Shown: piece by piece, positions 25,929 through 33,733 of the stretch
How the letters are laid out: the number at the start of each line of letters is the position of its first letter
Numbering within the stretch: position 1 is the first letter of the stretch
Notes under the pieces: generated by a model
Told to the model about the DNA's origin: nothing
The model's database searches: none
What the model saw: the letters and a program-made list of their open reading frames with translations, nothing else
Translations under genes and position numbers: made by a program
Assembly: GCA_964558485.1 (NCBI GenBank)
Contig: CAZLED010000002.1
Location: 1-64,000, forward strand
Reading direction: 5' to 3'
DNA from: UMGS1696 sp964558485
GTDB lineage: Bacteria; Bacillota; Clostridia; Oscillospirales; CAG-272
Length of the DNA stretch: 64,000 bases

Positions 25929-25957
25929 ATTGTACCCAATCTGTGGGGAAATTGCAA
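25929..25957 (-). promoter_or_regulatory. Promoter of the Na/Pi transporter gene
   Basis: TTGCAA (25952-25957), 17 bases, TACAAT (25929-25934) with TGGG before the -10 box. No Pho-box-like repeat was recognised near it. Confidence 0.65.
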
Positions 25958-26074
25958 TAGGTTTTTCCAAAATTTCTGTTTCTGCCCTGCGATTTTACAT
26001 GGATTTTCCAAAACCATGGTGGCAGGACACCTGGGAATGCTTCGATGGATGCTTGGGCAATTTGTATCCAAAAG

Positions 26075-26107
26075 TAAAAACCGACCGGGACAAAGAACCC
26101 GATCGGT
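26075..26107 (-). terminator. Terminator after the Gfo/Idh-type oxidoreductase
   Basis: ACCGATCGGG / CCCGGTCGGT forms a 10-bp stem (26098-26107 with 26080-26089), followed by TTTTTACTTTT on the minus strand. Confidence 0.88.
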
Positions 26108-26147
26108 CTTGGATTGGTGTATATACGTGTGGTTCGGTGGGCAAGGC

Positions 26148-27407
26148 TTACAGCAGGCCGGCTTCCTTCCATTCGGCTGTTGCCTTGGCGATGTCTTCTT
26201 CGGTGGGATGATAGTCCGGGTGACTGCAGCAGGCCATGGTGGCGTTGCCGTTTTCGTCCGGGAAGGGAGAATCGTTGTCGTTTTCCCACTGCTTCCGTTC
26301 TTCTTCGTTGGTGAAGTCCGGGATCTGGTATTCCATACCGCCGTTCTGGGAGCTGCGCAGAGCCAGGATCGCCGTGGCCGACATGGAGACAGAACGGTAT
26401 ACGTCAAAGAAGGGCTTTTCGTCTTCCAGAATGTACTTGGCAAAGTGGTAGGCCACCCAGAAGTCGCCGCCGCCGTGACCAGCGTTCCCCGGCATGGCGT
26501 TCATCTCGTCGTCCTCATACCAACGGGCCGGGACGATGGAGACCTCCTTTTCCCCTTCCGGTACGTTCCAGCCGTTGTACTGGATGCGCACTTCTTCCAG
26601 GGTACCACGGACGTTTTCCATGTTGCCCTTTTCGGCGCAGATCCGGTACCAGTTGCCGTGACCACCCCAGGCTGCACAGCCGGTGACTCTTGCCAGGGAG
26701 CCGTCCTTCATTTCGCACAGCATGATCGCCGCCAGGTCGCCCACCTGACAAGCGGTGCCGGCCAGGGTCTCCGGTGCAAATACGCACTTGCAGTTCACGG
26801 ACTTCAGCTCATTGCCGGTGATGAACAGGATGGGGGCCAGTGCATGGGTCAGGTAGTAGGAGCGGGGCAGCCAGTTGCGCCAGTGCAGGGTACCGGGAGA
26901 GAGCATATTCTTGTCGTGGGGCGTGACCGGATGGTTGTATTCCCCTTCGCAGTACAGGGCCTTCCCGAAGTTGCCCGTGGCGTACCGGCGGTGCATTTCC
27001 ATATTGCAGGCAAAGAAGGGATAGTTTTCTGCCAGCATATACTTGCAGCCGGTCTTCTCCACGGTGCGGCAAAGGGCTACGCATTCTGCCATGGTCAGGG
27101 CCGGTGTGCATTCGCTGAGCACGTGGATGCCACGCTCCATCGCTTTGATGGCAAAGGGCACGTGTTCACAGAAGTAGTTGCACAGCATGACGGCGTCGAA
27201 CTTGCCGCTGTTGATGAAGTCGTCAAAGTTGTCGAAAACGGCGATGTCCGGATCCTTGTCCAGCACATCCTGGATGGAAGCGATGGAGTGAGCCTGGTTG
27301 TCGCACACAGCCGTGACCCTGGTGTTGGGCAGGTCGTGGAAGATGCGGACATAGTTGCCGCCACGGAGCGTACCGAAGATACCAATACGCATGATCTTTG
27401 TTTCCAT
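26148..27407 (-). CDS. Gfo/Idh/MocA family oxidoreductase
   Basis: These enzymes oxidise or isomerise sugars and inositols with bound NAD(P). The N-terminal Rossmann fold shows IGIFGTLRGGNYVR in place of the usual GxGxxG, and DAVMLCNYFCEHVPFAIKAMERGIHVLSECTPA, where a Ser-Glu-Cys replaces the common E-K-P motif that usually holds the catalytic Lys. This departure makes ordinary dehydrogenase chemistry uncertain. The 419-residue length is normal. The ATG at 27405-27407 has GAGG eight bases upstream. It follows a GNAT gene by 61 bases in one transcript and neighbours the SDR / dehydratase-like / SGNH genes, suggesting sugar or sugar-acid catabolism. Confidence 0.85.
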   Translation of the reverse strand: METKIMRIGIFGTLRGGNYVRIFHDLPNTRVTAVCDNQAHSIASIQDVLDKDPDIAVFDNFDDFINSGKFDAVMLCNYFCEHVPFAIKAMERGIHVLSECTPALTMAECVALCRTVEKTGCKYMLAENYPFFACNMEMHRRYATGNFGKALYCEGEYNHPVTPHDKNMLSPGTLHWRNWLPRSYYLTHALAPILFITGNELKSVNCKCVFAPETLAGTACQVGDLAAIMLCEMKDGSLARVTGCAAWGGHGNWYRICAEKGNMENVRGTLEEVRIQYNGWNVPEGEKEVSIVPARWYEDDEMNAMPGNAGHGGGDFWVAYHFAKYILEDEKPFFDVYRSVSMSATAILALRSSQNGGMEYQIPDFTNEEERKQWENDNDSPFPDENGNATMACCSHPDYHPTEEDIAKATAEWKEAGLL

Positions 27408-27468
27408 GATATATACCTCGATTCTGGATAGAATATTTCGAAATCCTATAAAAGACTGTATGTTGTCG

Positions 27469-27948
27469 TCACAGGGTCTTGCTGTACCGTACGTCGCAGG
27501 CAAAGTGTTCGGTGACCACCAGGGGCTCTGCCACACGGGTGAAGCCGTTTTTTTCGTAGAACCGCCGGGCGGCTGTCATGTTTTCCAGTGTTTCCAGATA
27601 GCAGATCTGGTAGTACCCTTTGGCATAGGTCAGTGCCGTATCCAATAGTGCCTTGGCAATACCGCAGCCTCGTGCCGCCGGAATGCAGTACATTTTCTGC
27701 AGCTCACATATGCTGCCCAGCTTGTCCAGGGTACCGATGCCCACGCCGCCCAGCACCCGATCCGTGTCCGCCACAGCGACCCAGTACCGGTTGCCGGTGG
27801 TGTTGTATATGTGGGAAAACCGACCCAAGTTGGGATCTGTCCAGGCGGTCCCGGCGTGGTCACCACCAAACTCGATGAGGCAGTCCCGGATGATCCGTTC
27901 GATAACAGGGTCGTCCTTTGGCTCGATCTGGCGAATGTGATAGTCCAT
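27469..27948 (-). CDS. GNAT family N-acetyltransferase
   Basis: The 159-residue protein is a single GNAT domain: the acetyl-CoA loop IPAARGCGIAKALLDTAL lies near residues 88-105 and a C-terminal AARRFYEKNGF motif completes the fold. AAAGGAG precedes the ATG. It is first in a two-gene unit with the Gfo/Idh-type oxidoreductase and has its own near-consensus promoter. The acetylated substrate is not predictable. Confidence 0.9.
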   Translation of the reverse strand: MDYHIRQIEPKDDPVIERIIRDCLIEFGGDHAGTAWTDPNLGRFSHIYNTTGNRYWVAVADTDRVLGGVGIGTLDKLGSICELQKMYCIPAARGCGIAKALLDTALTYAKGYYQICYLETLENMTAARRFYEKNGFTRVAEPLVVTEHFACDVRYSKTL

Positions 27949-27978
27949 AGAGTGCGCTCCTTTGTGTAACGTATCTAT

Positions 27979-28007
27979 AGTATACCGGACCTGCGTGGAT
28001 TTGTCAA
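27979..28007 (-). promoter_or_regulatory. Promoter of the GNAT / oxidoreductase pair
   Basis: TTGACA (28002-28007), 17 bases, TATACT (27979-27984) on the minus strand, 30 bases upstream of the start codon. Confidence 0.82.
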
Positions 28008-28055
28008 GGGAAAATAGGGAAAAATATCATCACCCTGCCATTTGGTACGCAAACG

Positions 28056-28106
28056 AAAAACCGCCTGATCTCGGCATACGTATTCCAAAATCAGACGGTT
28101 TTTTTG
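28056..28106. terminator. Bidirectional terminator after the dehydratase-like gene
   Basis: AAACCGYCTGAT arms (28059-28070 with 28091-28102, one G-U) with an A-run on the left and a T-run on the right. On the minus strand it ends the SGNH / SDR / dehydratase-like unit just ahead of the GNAT promoter. Confidence 0.85.
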
Positions 28107-28115
28107 TTTACAAAA

Positions 28116-28904
28116 TCACAGCATCCGCACGTCCGGCACGTAGTCCAATGTGTCTACGAGCTGACGCATGGGCTGGAGCAGCGGCTGGCTTCTGGTGGAC
28201 AGGGCATCGTACCGCTCTACGCACAGCACGATGTCACAGCCAAAGGCAAAGCCTAAGGTACGGTGCCGCTTGTTGTGGGTGCCGCCGGAGAGGAACACAA
28301 AGGGTGTGTCCAGCTCCTTGGCCAGCAGCTGTGTGGTGCGCAGGTTGTCGATCTCCTCTTCATCGGAGTTGGCGGCAGTGACGATCTTGATCACGTCTGC
28401 CCCACGCTTCCGCTGTTCCCAGGCGATCCGCAGCACTTCCTCTGCCGGTGTATATTTCAGCACGTGGGAGGACATGAGCACCTCACCACCGGCTTCGTGG
28501 ATCCGGTCGATGAGACGACGCTGCTTGTCGATGGCAGTGGGATCCATAGTCAGCTGGATCGGGTCGGGACAGAACATATCGCCGATCACGTCTGCCAGAG
28601 TGGCACCCTGTCTTATCAGCGTGAGCAGACCTTCGCCCAGCTCGTCATCGTTCATGCCTTCGTTCATGCAGCCACGATAGTTGGTCACGTAAATGGGCTT
28701 GTTTGCCATCAAAGCGAACAGACCACGGATCGTGGCATCGTCTCTGTATTTCTGCTCCATCTGGCACTGCTGGAACCCAAAAGCGTCACAGCCGGAGAAG
28801 GCCGCATTGCGAATGGTCAAGGTGGCATCCATGGGATTTCTCGCCTGGATCATGCAGGTCAGCAGCGGACGGGACTGGTGTAAAAAGGTAGGTTTCTTTT
28901 GCAT
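28116..28904 (-). CDS. Type I 3-dehydroquinate dehydratase-like protein
   Basis: The 262-residue TIM-barrel protein keeps the class I aldolase pair of type I dehydroquinases: His147 in LMSSHVLKYTP and the Schiff-base Lys173 in ADVIKIVTAANS. The spacing is close to that of the known enzymes. It therefore probably dehydrates 3-dehydroquinate or a related cyclic or sugar acid. Its setting, four bases after an SDR gene and next to an SGNH esterase, suggests catabolism (quinate/shikimate-type or sugar acid) rather than aromatic amino-acid synthesis; no other aro gene is nearby. Confidence 0.78.
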   Translation of the reverse strand: MQKKPTFLHQSRPLLTCMIQARNPMDATLTIRNAAFSGCDAFGFQQCQMEQKYRDDATIRGLFALMANKPIYVTNYRGCMNEGMNDDELGEGLLTLIRQGATLADVIGDMFCPDPIQLTMDPTAIDKQRRLIDRIHEAGGEVLMSSHVLKYTPAEEVLRIAWEQRKRGADVIKIVTAANSDEEEIDNLRTTQLLAKELDTPFVFLSGGTHNKRHRTLGFAFGCDIVLCVERYDALSTRSQPLLQPMRQLVDTLDYVPDVRML

Positions 28905-28908
28905 GGTC

Positions 28909-29670
28909 TTATCCTCTGTTCATGGCATTGCGGCCGCCGTCGATCAGGATGTTGGTACCGTTGATGAATTGTCCCTTATCGGAGGCAAGGAACAGCACCA
29001 GGTCGATGATCTCCTGGGGTTCGGCAGCACGACCCAGCAGCGTCTTCATATTGGCCATAGCGGCTCTGGTCAGCACCGGTCCGGGAGAAACACAAACGCA
29101 GCGGACGCCATAGGGTGCACCGGCCTTGGCGATCCCCTTGGTCAGACCGTACATGGCACCGCTCTTGGCAGCACCGTATTCTACGCCGTAGCCGTCTCCT
29201 TCTTCGCCGGTGATGGAACCGATGTTGATGATCAGACCGCTTCTCTGTTCCCGCATCTGCTTCATGACCGCATGGTCAAAATACATCTGGGCCCGCAGGT
29301 TTACGTCCAGACCCCAGTCGAACACCTCGATCGGCACGTCGCAGAAGGTGGGGTACTTGCTGCCGTCCACCTTGCACATCCGCACAGCCGTACCGCCGGC
29401 GAAGTTGCACATCAGGTCGATGGAGCCAAATTCGGCAACCGCCATATCTCTGGCGGCGCAGACCTGTTCGTAGTCCCGTACATCGCAGTGGCAGGCTACC
29501 GCACGACCTACACCCTTGGCGTTGATCTCGGCTACCTTTTCGGCCAGCACTTCGTCGTTGATGTCACACATCAGCACATTGCCGCCTTCTGCTGCCCAGT
29601 TCTGTGCCAGGCAAAGACCCATACCGGATGCGGCGCCGGTAGAAATCGCTGTTTTGTTCTGGAATTGCAT
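28909..29670 (-). CDS. Short-chain dehydrogenase/reductase
   Basis: The 253-residue classical SDR has TGAASGMG (residues 11-18) for NAD(P) binding, a CNFAGG stretch, and the catalytic Ser142, Tyr155 and Lys159 (YGAAK). Asp36 at the end of the second strand favours NAD(H). The ATG at 29668-29670 follows GGAGG. An insertion around residues 90-115 widens the substrate site compared with fatty-acid type SDRs. It is the middle gene of SGNH - SDR - dehydratase-like, so it probably oxidises a hydroxyl group on the same metabolite. Confidence 0.92.
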   Translation of the reverse strand: MQFQNKTAISTGAASGMGLCLAQNWAAEGGNVLMCDINDEVLAEKVAEINAKGVGRAVACHCDVRDYEQVCAARDMAVAEFGSIDLMCNFAGGTAVRMCKVDGSKYPTFCDVPIEVFDWGLDVNLRAQMYFDHAVMKQMREQRSGLIINIGSITGEEGDGYGVEYGAAKSGAMYGLTKGIAKAGAPYGVRCVCVSPGPVLTRAAMANMKTLLGRAAEPQEIIDLVLFLASDKGQFINGTNILIDGGRNAMNRG

Positions 29671-29743
29671 AGTTGTGTCCTCCGGTCGTTGGAATGAATA
29701 ATGAAGAATTATGGTGGGAAATACGGCGTATCCCCTTTTTGGA

Positions 29744-30652
29744 CTATTTTGTGCCACCTTGTTTTTTGGCCATTTTCAGGGTCATGCGCACCAGAGCCGA
29801 TTCGTAGGCTTCCCACTGGTCGATGTTGTCCAGATAGGTGCCGTACCAGCGGATGCCTCTTTCGTCATTGCCAGCCTTGGCGTTTTCGTATCGCTCCTTT
29901 GCCAGAGCCCGGAGCGCCGGGTGCCCCATGGGATATTGTACCCGCTCGGTGTGCATCTGGTTCCACTCCACGAAGTACAGGAAGCGCAGCCGGTTCTCGA
30001 TGGCAAACCGTTCTTCCGCTTCGGCGGTGGGCAGGGTGTAGGGTGCGGTATCGATGGTGTCGATATATCCCATGGCACGCAGGAAGGTCTGGGCTAAGAG
30101 ATGCTCACCGGCTCTCGAAGGATGCACCCGGTCGGGTTCGGTGGTGTAGACCTTGCCCACCAGCGGCCGCAGTGTCCCGAACATATCCACCAGCGGCAGG
30201 CCGTATTCCGCAGCCAGCGCCCGTACAATGGCCGCACATTGCTCCAGCCCGTCGTTGACACGCAGGGTGCCCTCATCCGGGTCGGCATCGTTGTACGGCG
30301 GTGGGGTGCACAGGATCACGGAAACACCGCTGTCCAGGATGGCATCCACCAGGGCACGCAGGGATTTTTTGTAGTGCTCGACACGGTCCCGGTGGTGCTG
30401 CTCTTGCTCCGGTGTGGGATTTTGCACATATTGGTTCCACCAGATGTCGTTGACGCCGTACATGACGGAGACCGTATCCGGTGTGCGGCACAGACAGTTG
30501 GTGTACAGCCGTTCCAGGGCGATGTCCACGTTGTCTCCGGACACGCCACAGTTGTACATATAAATGCCGTCCTTGCGCAGGGTCTCAAAAATCTCCGCCG
30601 TCCAGTAGCCACGCATGGTGATGCTGTCGCCTAAAAAACAAATCGTCTTCAT
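29744..30652 (-). CDS. SGNH/GDSL hydrolase
   Basis: The 302-residue protein has all four SGNH blocks: GDSIT (Ser10), GVSGD (Gly39), GVND (Asn68), and DRVHP (Asp174, His177). No signal peptide is present, so it is likely a cytoplasmic esterase acting on acylated sugars or sugar esters that have been imported. It starts the operon with the SDR and dehydratase-like genes. AAAGGAG supports the ATG. Confidence 0.9.
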   Translation of the reverse strand: MKTICFLGDSITMRGYWTAEIFETLRKDGIYMYNCGVSGDNVDIALERLYTNCLCRTPDTVSVMYGVNDIWWNQYVQNPTPEQEQHHRDRVEHYKKSLRALVDAILDSGVSVILCTPPPYNDADPDEGTLRVNDGLEQCAAIVRALAAEYGLPLVDMFGTLRPLVGKVYTTEPDRVHPSRAGEHLLAQTFLRAMGYIDTIDTAPYTLPTAEAEERFAIENRLRFLYFVEWNQMHTERVQYPMGHPALRALAKERYENAKAGNDERGIRWYGTYLDNIDQWEAYESALVRMTLKMAKKQGGTK

Positions 30653-30705
30653 AAAGCTGCTCCTTTGTTGGCCAAGCTTGTAGCTTATGCCTATTGCTTG
30701 CCTAT

Positions 30706-30734
30706 AGTATACCGGATTCTTGGAACGTTGTACA
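30706..30734 (-). promoter_or_regulatory. Promoter of the SGNH / SDR / dehydratase-like operon
   Basis: TGTACA (30729-30734), 17 bases, TATACT (30706-30711) on the minus strand, about 54 bases upstream of the SGNH start. The -35 box is imperfect. Confidence 0.6.
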
Positions 30735-30803
30735 GTGGCGAATTGACGGAAAACGGCGAATTAAATTGAATGCGTATCGTGCAAAGTGACGGTGAACGCA
30801 GAT

Positions 30804-32276
30804 TTATTCTTCGGTGGTCAGCACTTCCACGAATTCGTCGATGGATTTGGTCACCTTGCCTTCCACACCGGCGATGATGGAGGCCACCTGGTTGGAGCCC
30901 TTCTTGAAGCCGTCCATCATGGTATTGGTGATGCTGCCAAAGTTGTACACACAGCCGGGGTCATACACACGGTTGTCTAAAATGATGTCCAGGTTCTTCC
31001 GAGAGGTCTCGTCCCGCACGATCTTACCGCCTAAAATCTTGTCGTACAGTGCTTCGCTTACGGAATAGTAGGATTCAGCCGCCAGGGTGTCCAGCACGGT
31101 GACGGTCATGTCCAGATCCTTGACCACAGCCGGGATCGTTTCACAGAAGGTCACGGTGTAGCCGATGGAGGTGTAGTAGTCTTCCTGATCCGGCAGTACC
31201 TTGGGCGTGGGAATGATGCCGAAGTCGGCTTCCATGTTCCGCAGCTCAAAGGCGCACTGGATCTGCCGCATGATGAACAGAGCCTGGTTGTTGGCGAACA
31301 TATTGCACACGCCGATGGTGTCCACGCCCATATCCATCCGGTTGAAGAACATATTCTTGTCGTTCATAAAGTCGTAAACCGTCTGGAACACGGATACGGC
31401 TTCTTCGTTGTTCACAGTCAGTTCGGGAATGCCTTCGCTGTTGATGCGGCAATACTGCTGTCCGGCAGACTGGTAGAGCTGGTACACGGCATCGTTCTGG
31501 CTGATGACGCCAAAGCGGTCGGCGGTGGTCATTTTGCCGTCCCCATCCACGTCGGTGGCCACGGTCTCGCACAGGGTCTTCATGAGATCAAAGGTCCAGT
31601 CCCCGTCCAGAACGGTCTGGTACAGGTCGCCCAGGTCGTAGTCGATGGCCATATCCTTGTTGAACAGGATAACGATAGACAGCATTTTGTCCATGTAGGT
31701 CAGGTCGGAGATGGTGGCATAGGACTTGCCAAAGATCGAGAAGGCGTTGCGTGCCTTGCTGTCGTACCAGGGCATGGAGAAATCGATGAGGGGTTCCATG
31801 TCGGTCAGGTAGCCGCCGGAGATCATGGAGTACAGGGAATACCAGCCGGGGAATGCGGCATCGTAATCGTCGGTACCGGCGGTGACCTGCTGCCGGATCT
31901 CGTCCATGCTGCCGCTGCTGGTGGTGGACTTGGTGCCGAACTTGATGTTGTACATTTCGGCAACGGTAGAGTTTCGGGTGTATACCGCATCGGACAGAGC
32001 GTCACCGGTCAGCTCTTCAACGGCGATATCGCAGGGGATCGTATTGCCCCAACCGCAGGCTTCCACGGCATCGTAGTAGATCATGTTGAAGTCGGCGCCA
32101 TTGTAGTTGGCCTCGTACTTGGGATAGAGCCGTTCGGTCTCGGTTTCGGTCTCCGTAGGCGTGGTGCTTTGGGAAGTGGGTGTGGTCTCGTCCACATCAG
32201 CCGCGCCGCCGCAGGAGAGCAGCGTGGGTGTGGTCAAGAGGAATGCCAGCAGTAAGCAGAGGATATGCTTTTTCAT
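30804..32276 (-). CDS. Extracellular solute-binding lipoprotein, paralogue 2
   Basis: The 490-residue protein has a lipobox (LLSCG), a Thr/Glu-rich linker, and the same family blocks as the 18.5 kb copy: LTGDALSDAVYTRNSTVAEMY, the calcium-type loop DVDGDGKMTTAD, and EADFGIIPTPKVLP. It lies upstream of the SGNH-led catabolic operon and is divergent from an AraC regulator, so it probably binds the inducing or substrate glycan. No permease is present. A TATAAT at 32333-32338 may be its -10 box. Confidence 0.85.
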   Translation of the reverse strand: MKKHILCLLLAFLLTTPTLLSCGGAADVDETTPTSQSTTPTETETETERLYPKYEANYNGADFNMIYYDAVEACGWGNTIPCDIAVEELTGDALSDAVYTRNSTVAEMYNIKFGTKSTTSSGSMDEIRQQVTAGTDDYDAAFPGWYSLYSMISGGYLTDMEPLIDFSMPWYDSKARNAFSIFGKSYATISDLTYMDKMLSIVILFNKDMAIDYDLGDLYQTVLDGDWTFDLMKTLCETVATDVDGDGKMTTADRFGVISQNDAVYQLYQSAGQQYCRINSEGIPELTVNNEEAVSVFQTVYDFMNDKNMFFNRMDMGVDTIGVCNMFANNQALFIMRQIQCAFELRNMEADFGIIPTPKVLPDQEDYYTSIGYTVTFCETIPAVVKDLDMTVTVLDTLAAESYYSVSEALYDKILGGKIVRDETSRKNLDIILDNRVYDPGCVYNFGSITNTMMDGFKKGSNQVASIIAGVEGKVTKSIDEFVEVLTTEE

Positions 32277-32414
32277 AAGTCATGTTCCTTTCGTGAAATG
32301 AAGAGATAGGAATACCATTTTGTTCAATCTCCATTATACTCCATTTTCCCAGGGTTGTATAGAAGAAAAAACGATAGGAATATGCAAAAACGCTGTTAAA
32401 ATACGGAAAAAGGA

Positions 32415-32443
32415 TTGTAAAATACAGAGGCATCGTATATAAT
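32415..32443 (+). promoter_or_regulatory. Promoter of the AraC family regulator gene
   Basis: TTGTAA (32415-32420), 17 bases, TATAAT (32438-32443). A strong AAGGAGG site follows before the ATG. Confidence 0.72.
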
Positions 32444-32471
32444 AAAGGCAGAAAAAAAGGAGGACAACCTT

Positions 32472-33233
32472 ATGCAGCGACTGGAAAATGCCATTCTGAC
32501 GGGAGAGCTGGATTTTATGATGGTATATTCGATGGCAGGACAGGACCAATGGATCGTGGAGCGGCCGAACTATGCGCTGTCCTTCTGCCGCAGCGGCCGG
32601 ATCGTATACGAAAAGGATGGGTGCCAGGTGGTATCCACGCCGGACACAGCGGTACTGCTGCCCCAAGGAGAGACGTATTATCTTCGTCGTGAGGAGACCG
32701 GGGAGTTTCCGCTGATCAACTTCACCTGCACGATGCCGCTGGGGATCGATCGTCCAACAGCCATAGAGATCGCCCATCCGGAGGCCTATCTGTGGGAATA
32801 CGAAACCATGCGTTCCCTTGCCATTTTCCGGCACAATCGCCTGCGGGTCATGAGCCTGTTTTACGATATGCTCCATCGGGTGGTGCAGGAGACCCGTGGG
32901 CAGTGTGGACGGCTGCAGCAGGTGATCACCTACCTGGAGCAGCATTACACCGACTGGGATCTCTCCTGTGCGGTATTGGCGGAACAAGGTGGGATCAGCG
33001 AGGTCTATATGCGGCAGCTGTTCCATGCCCAGTTCGGCGTATCTCCCAAGCGGTACCTGTTGGAGCTTCGCATCGAACGGGCCCGTCAGCTTCTCAGCGA
33101 TACGTCCCTTGCCATCCAGGAGATCGCTGCGACCTGTGGCTTTGGCACGGCCAACCATTTCTGCCGTCTCTTCCGGGAGATGACCGGCCAGACCCCCGGA
33201 GAATACCGCCGCCTGAGCCGATTGGGAGGCTGA
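32472..33233 (+). CDS. AraC family transcriptional regulator
   Basis: The 253-residue protein has an N-terminal cupin-like sensing domain (residues 1-140) and a C-terminal double helix-turn-helix with LSCAVLAEQGGISEVYMRQLF and the hallmark IQEIAATCGFGTANHFCRLFREMTGQTPGEYR. Such proteins usually activate sugar catabolism genes in response to the sugar. It is divergent from solute-binding paralogue 2 and is the likely regulator of that gene and the SGNH-led cluster (inference). Confidence 0.9.
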   Translation: MQRLENAILTGELDFMMVYSMAGQDQWIVERPNYALSFCRSGRIVYEKDGCQVVSTPDTAVLLPQGETYYLRREETGEFPLINFTCTMPLGIDRPTAIEIAHPEAYLWEYETMRSLAIFRHNRLRVMSLFYDMLHRVVQETRGQCGRLQQVITYLEQHYTDWDLSCAVLAEQGGISEVYMRQLFHAQFGVSPKRYLLELRIERARQLLSDTSLAIQEIAATCGFGTANHFCRLFREMTGQTPGEYRRLSRLGG

Positions 33234-33363
33234 GATGGACGAGGGTTTCAAAATTTTTTCCGCCAGACGCAAGAACCGGCTATAGCGGAATCAGGATAGG
33301 ATCTTACGAAAAGGTACCGCTTGCCCGAGGAAAACAATTGCCGTGGCGAACAAAAAATCCCTC

Positions 33364-33392
33364 TTGACATACGGGTGGATCTGGTGTATAAT
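33364..33392 (+). promoter_or_regulatory. Perfect consensus promoter of a small RNA
   Basis: TTGACA (33364-33369), exactly 17 bases, TATAAT (33387-33392). Transcription should begin about 33399, at the first base of a 13-bp perfect hairpin. No ribosome site with a convincing gene follows. Confidence 0.88.
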
Positions 33393-33398
33393 AAAAAC

Positions 33399-33572
33399 AG
33401 AGAGAGGTACGCTGGTAACGTACCTCTCTCTGGTGCAACAGATACAACGGTTGCCTCAAATATGTGTCAGTTAGGATTTACGAATGGAAATCTTAACGTT
33501 GATTTCCATTTCACCCAAGTGAGCCATACTGGCGTACCAACTGTGTTGGTACTGCAGACGGCTCACTTTTTT
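33399..33572 (+). ncRNA. Candidate small RNA of about 175 nt, antisense to a small hydrophobic ORF
   Basis: The unit runs from a perfect promoter to a strong terminator and contains four hairpins: 13-bp perfect AGAGAGAGGTACG stem (33399-33411 with 33419-33431), GCAAC/GTTGC (33435-33454), 10-bp AATGGAAATC stem (33483-33510), and a terminator with GTGAGCC/GGCTCAC outside and GTACCAAC/GTTGGTAC inside (33519-33566), ended by TTTTTT. The first hairpin, read on the opposite strand, is followed by GTTTTTATT and can end a minus-strand transcript. The RNA overlaps the 3' end of the small ORF at 33511-33666. An alternative is an orphan regulatory RNA acting in trans. Confidence 0.62.
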
Positions 33573-33666
33573 CCTGCTTATTTTTACGGATCGCCCGATA
33601 CAGTCTGCATATTTGAAATAAAACAGCCAGAACTGCACCGAGAAAATGCAACGCAAAAATAACCAT
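33511..33666 (-). CDS. Small hydrophobic peptide, possible type I toxin
   Basis: The 51-residue frame begins MVIFALHFLGAVLAVLFQI, one predicted membrane helix, followed by a basic stretch (RLYRAIRKNKQEK) and a polar tail. This shape is seen in membrane-acting type I toxins of Firmicutes, but no sequence family is recognised. Upstream in-frame ATG (33687) and TTG (33699) codons could extend it. None has a good ribosome site, and the longer forms start inside the GH2 terminator. Its 3' end is covered by the opposing small RNA, and both transcripts would end in strong hairpins. The coding claim is tentative. Confidence 0.3.
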   Translation of the reverse strand: MVIFALHFLGAVLAVLFQICRLYRAIRKNKQEKSEPSAVPTQLVRQYGSLG

Positions 33667-33675
33667 ATAGCAATA

Positions 33676-33716
33676 CAAAAAAAGCATTCGCCGACACAAA
33701 CGGTACGAATGCTTTT
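33676..33716 (-). terminator. Terminator of the GH2 gene
   Basis: AAAAGCATTCG/CGAATGCTTTT (33706-33716 with 33680-33690) makes an 11-bp perfect stem followed by a T-run on the minus strand, about 20 bases after the GH2 stop. Confidence 0.9.
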
Positions 33717-33733
33717 CTTATTTTTATCCTATA

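Noticed and set aside
33321..33662. A 113-codon plus-strand frame over the small RNA
   Set aside because: It begins upstream of the promoter and reads through both strong hairpins and the terminator; its internal ATG has no ribosome site.
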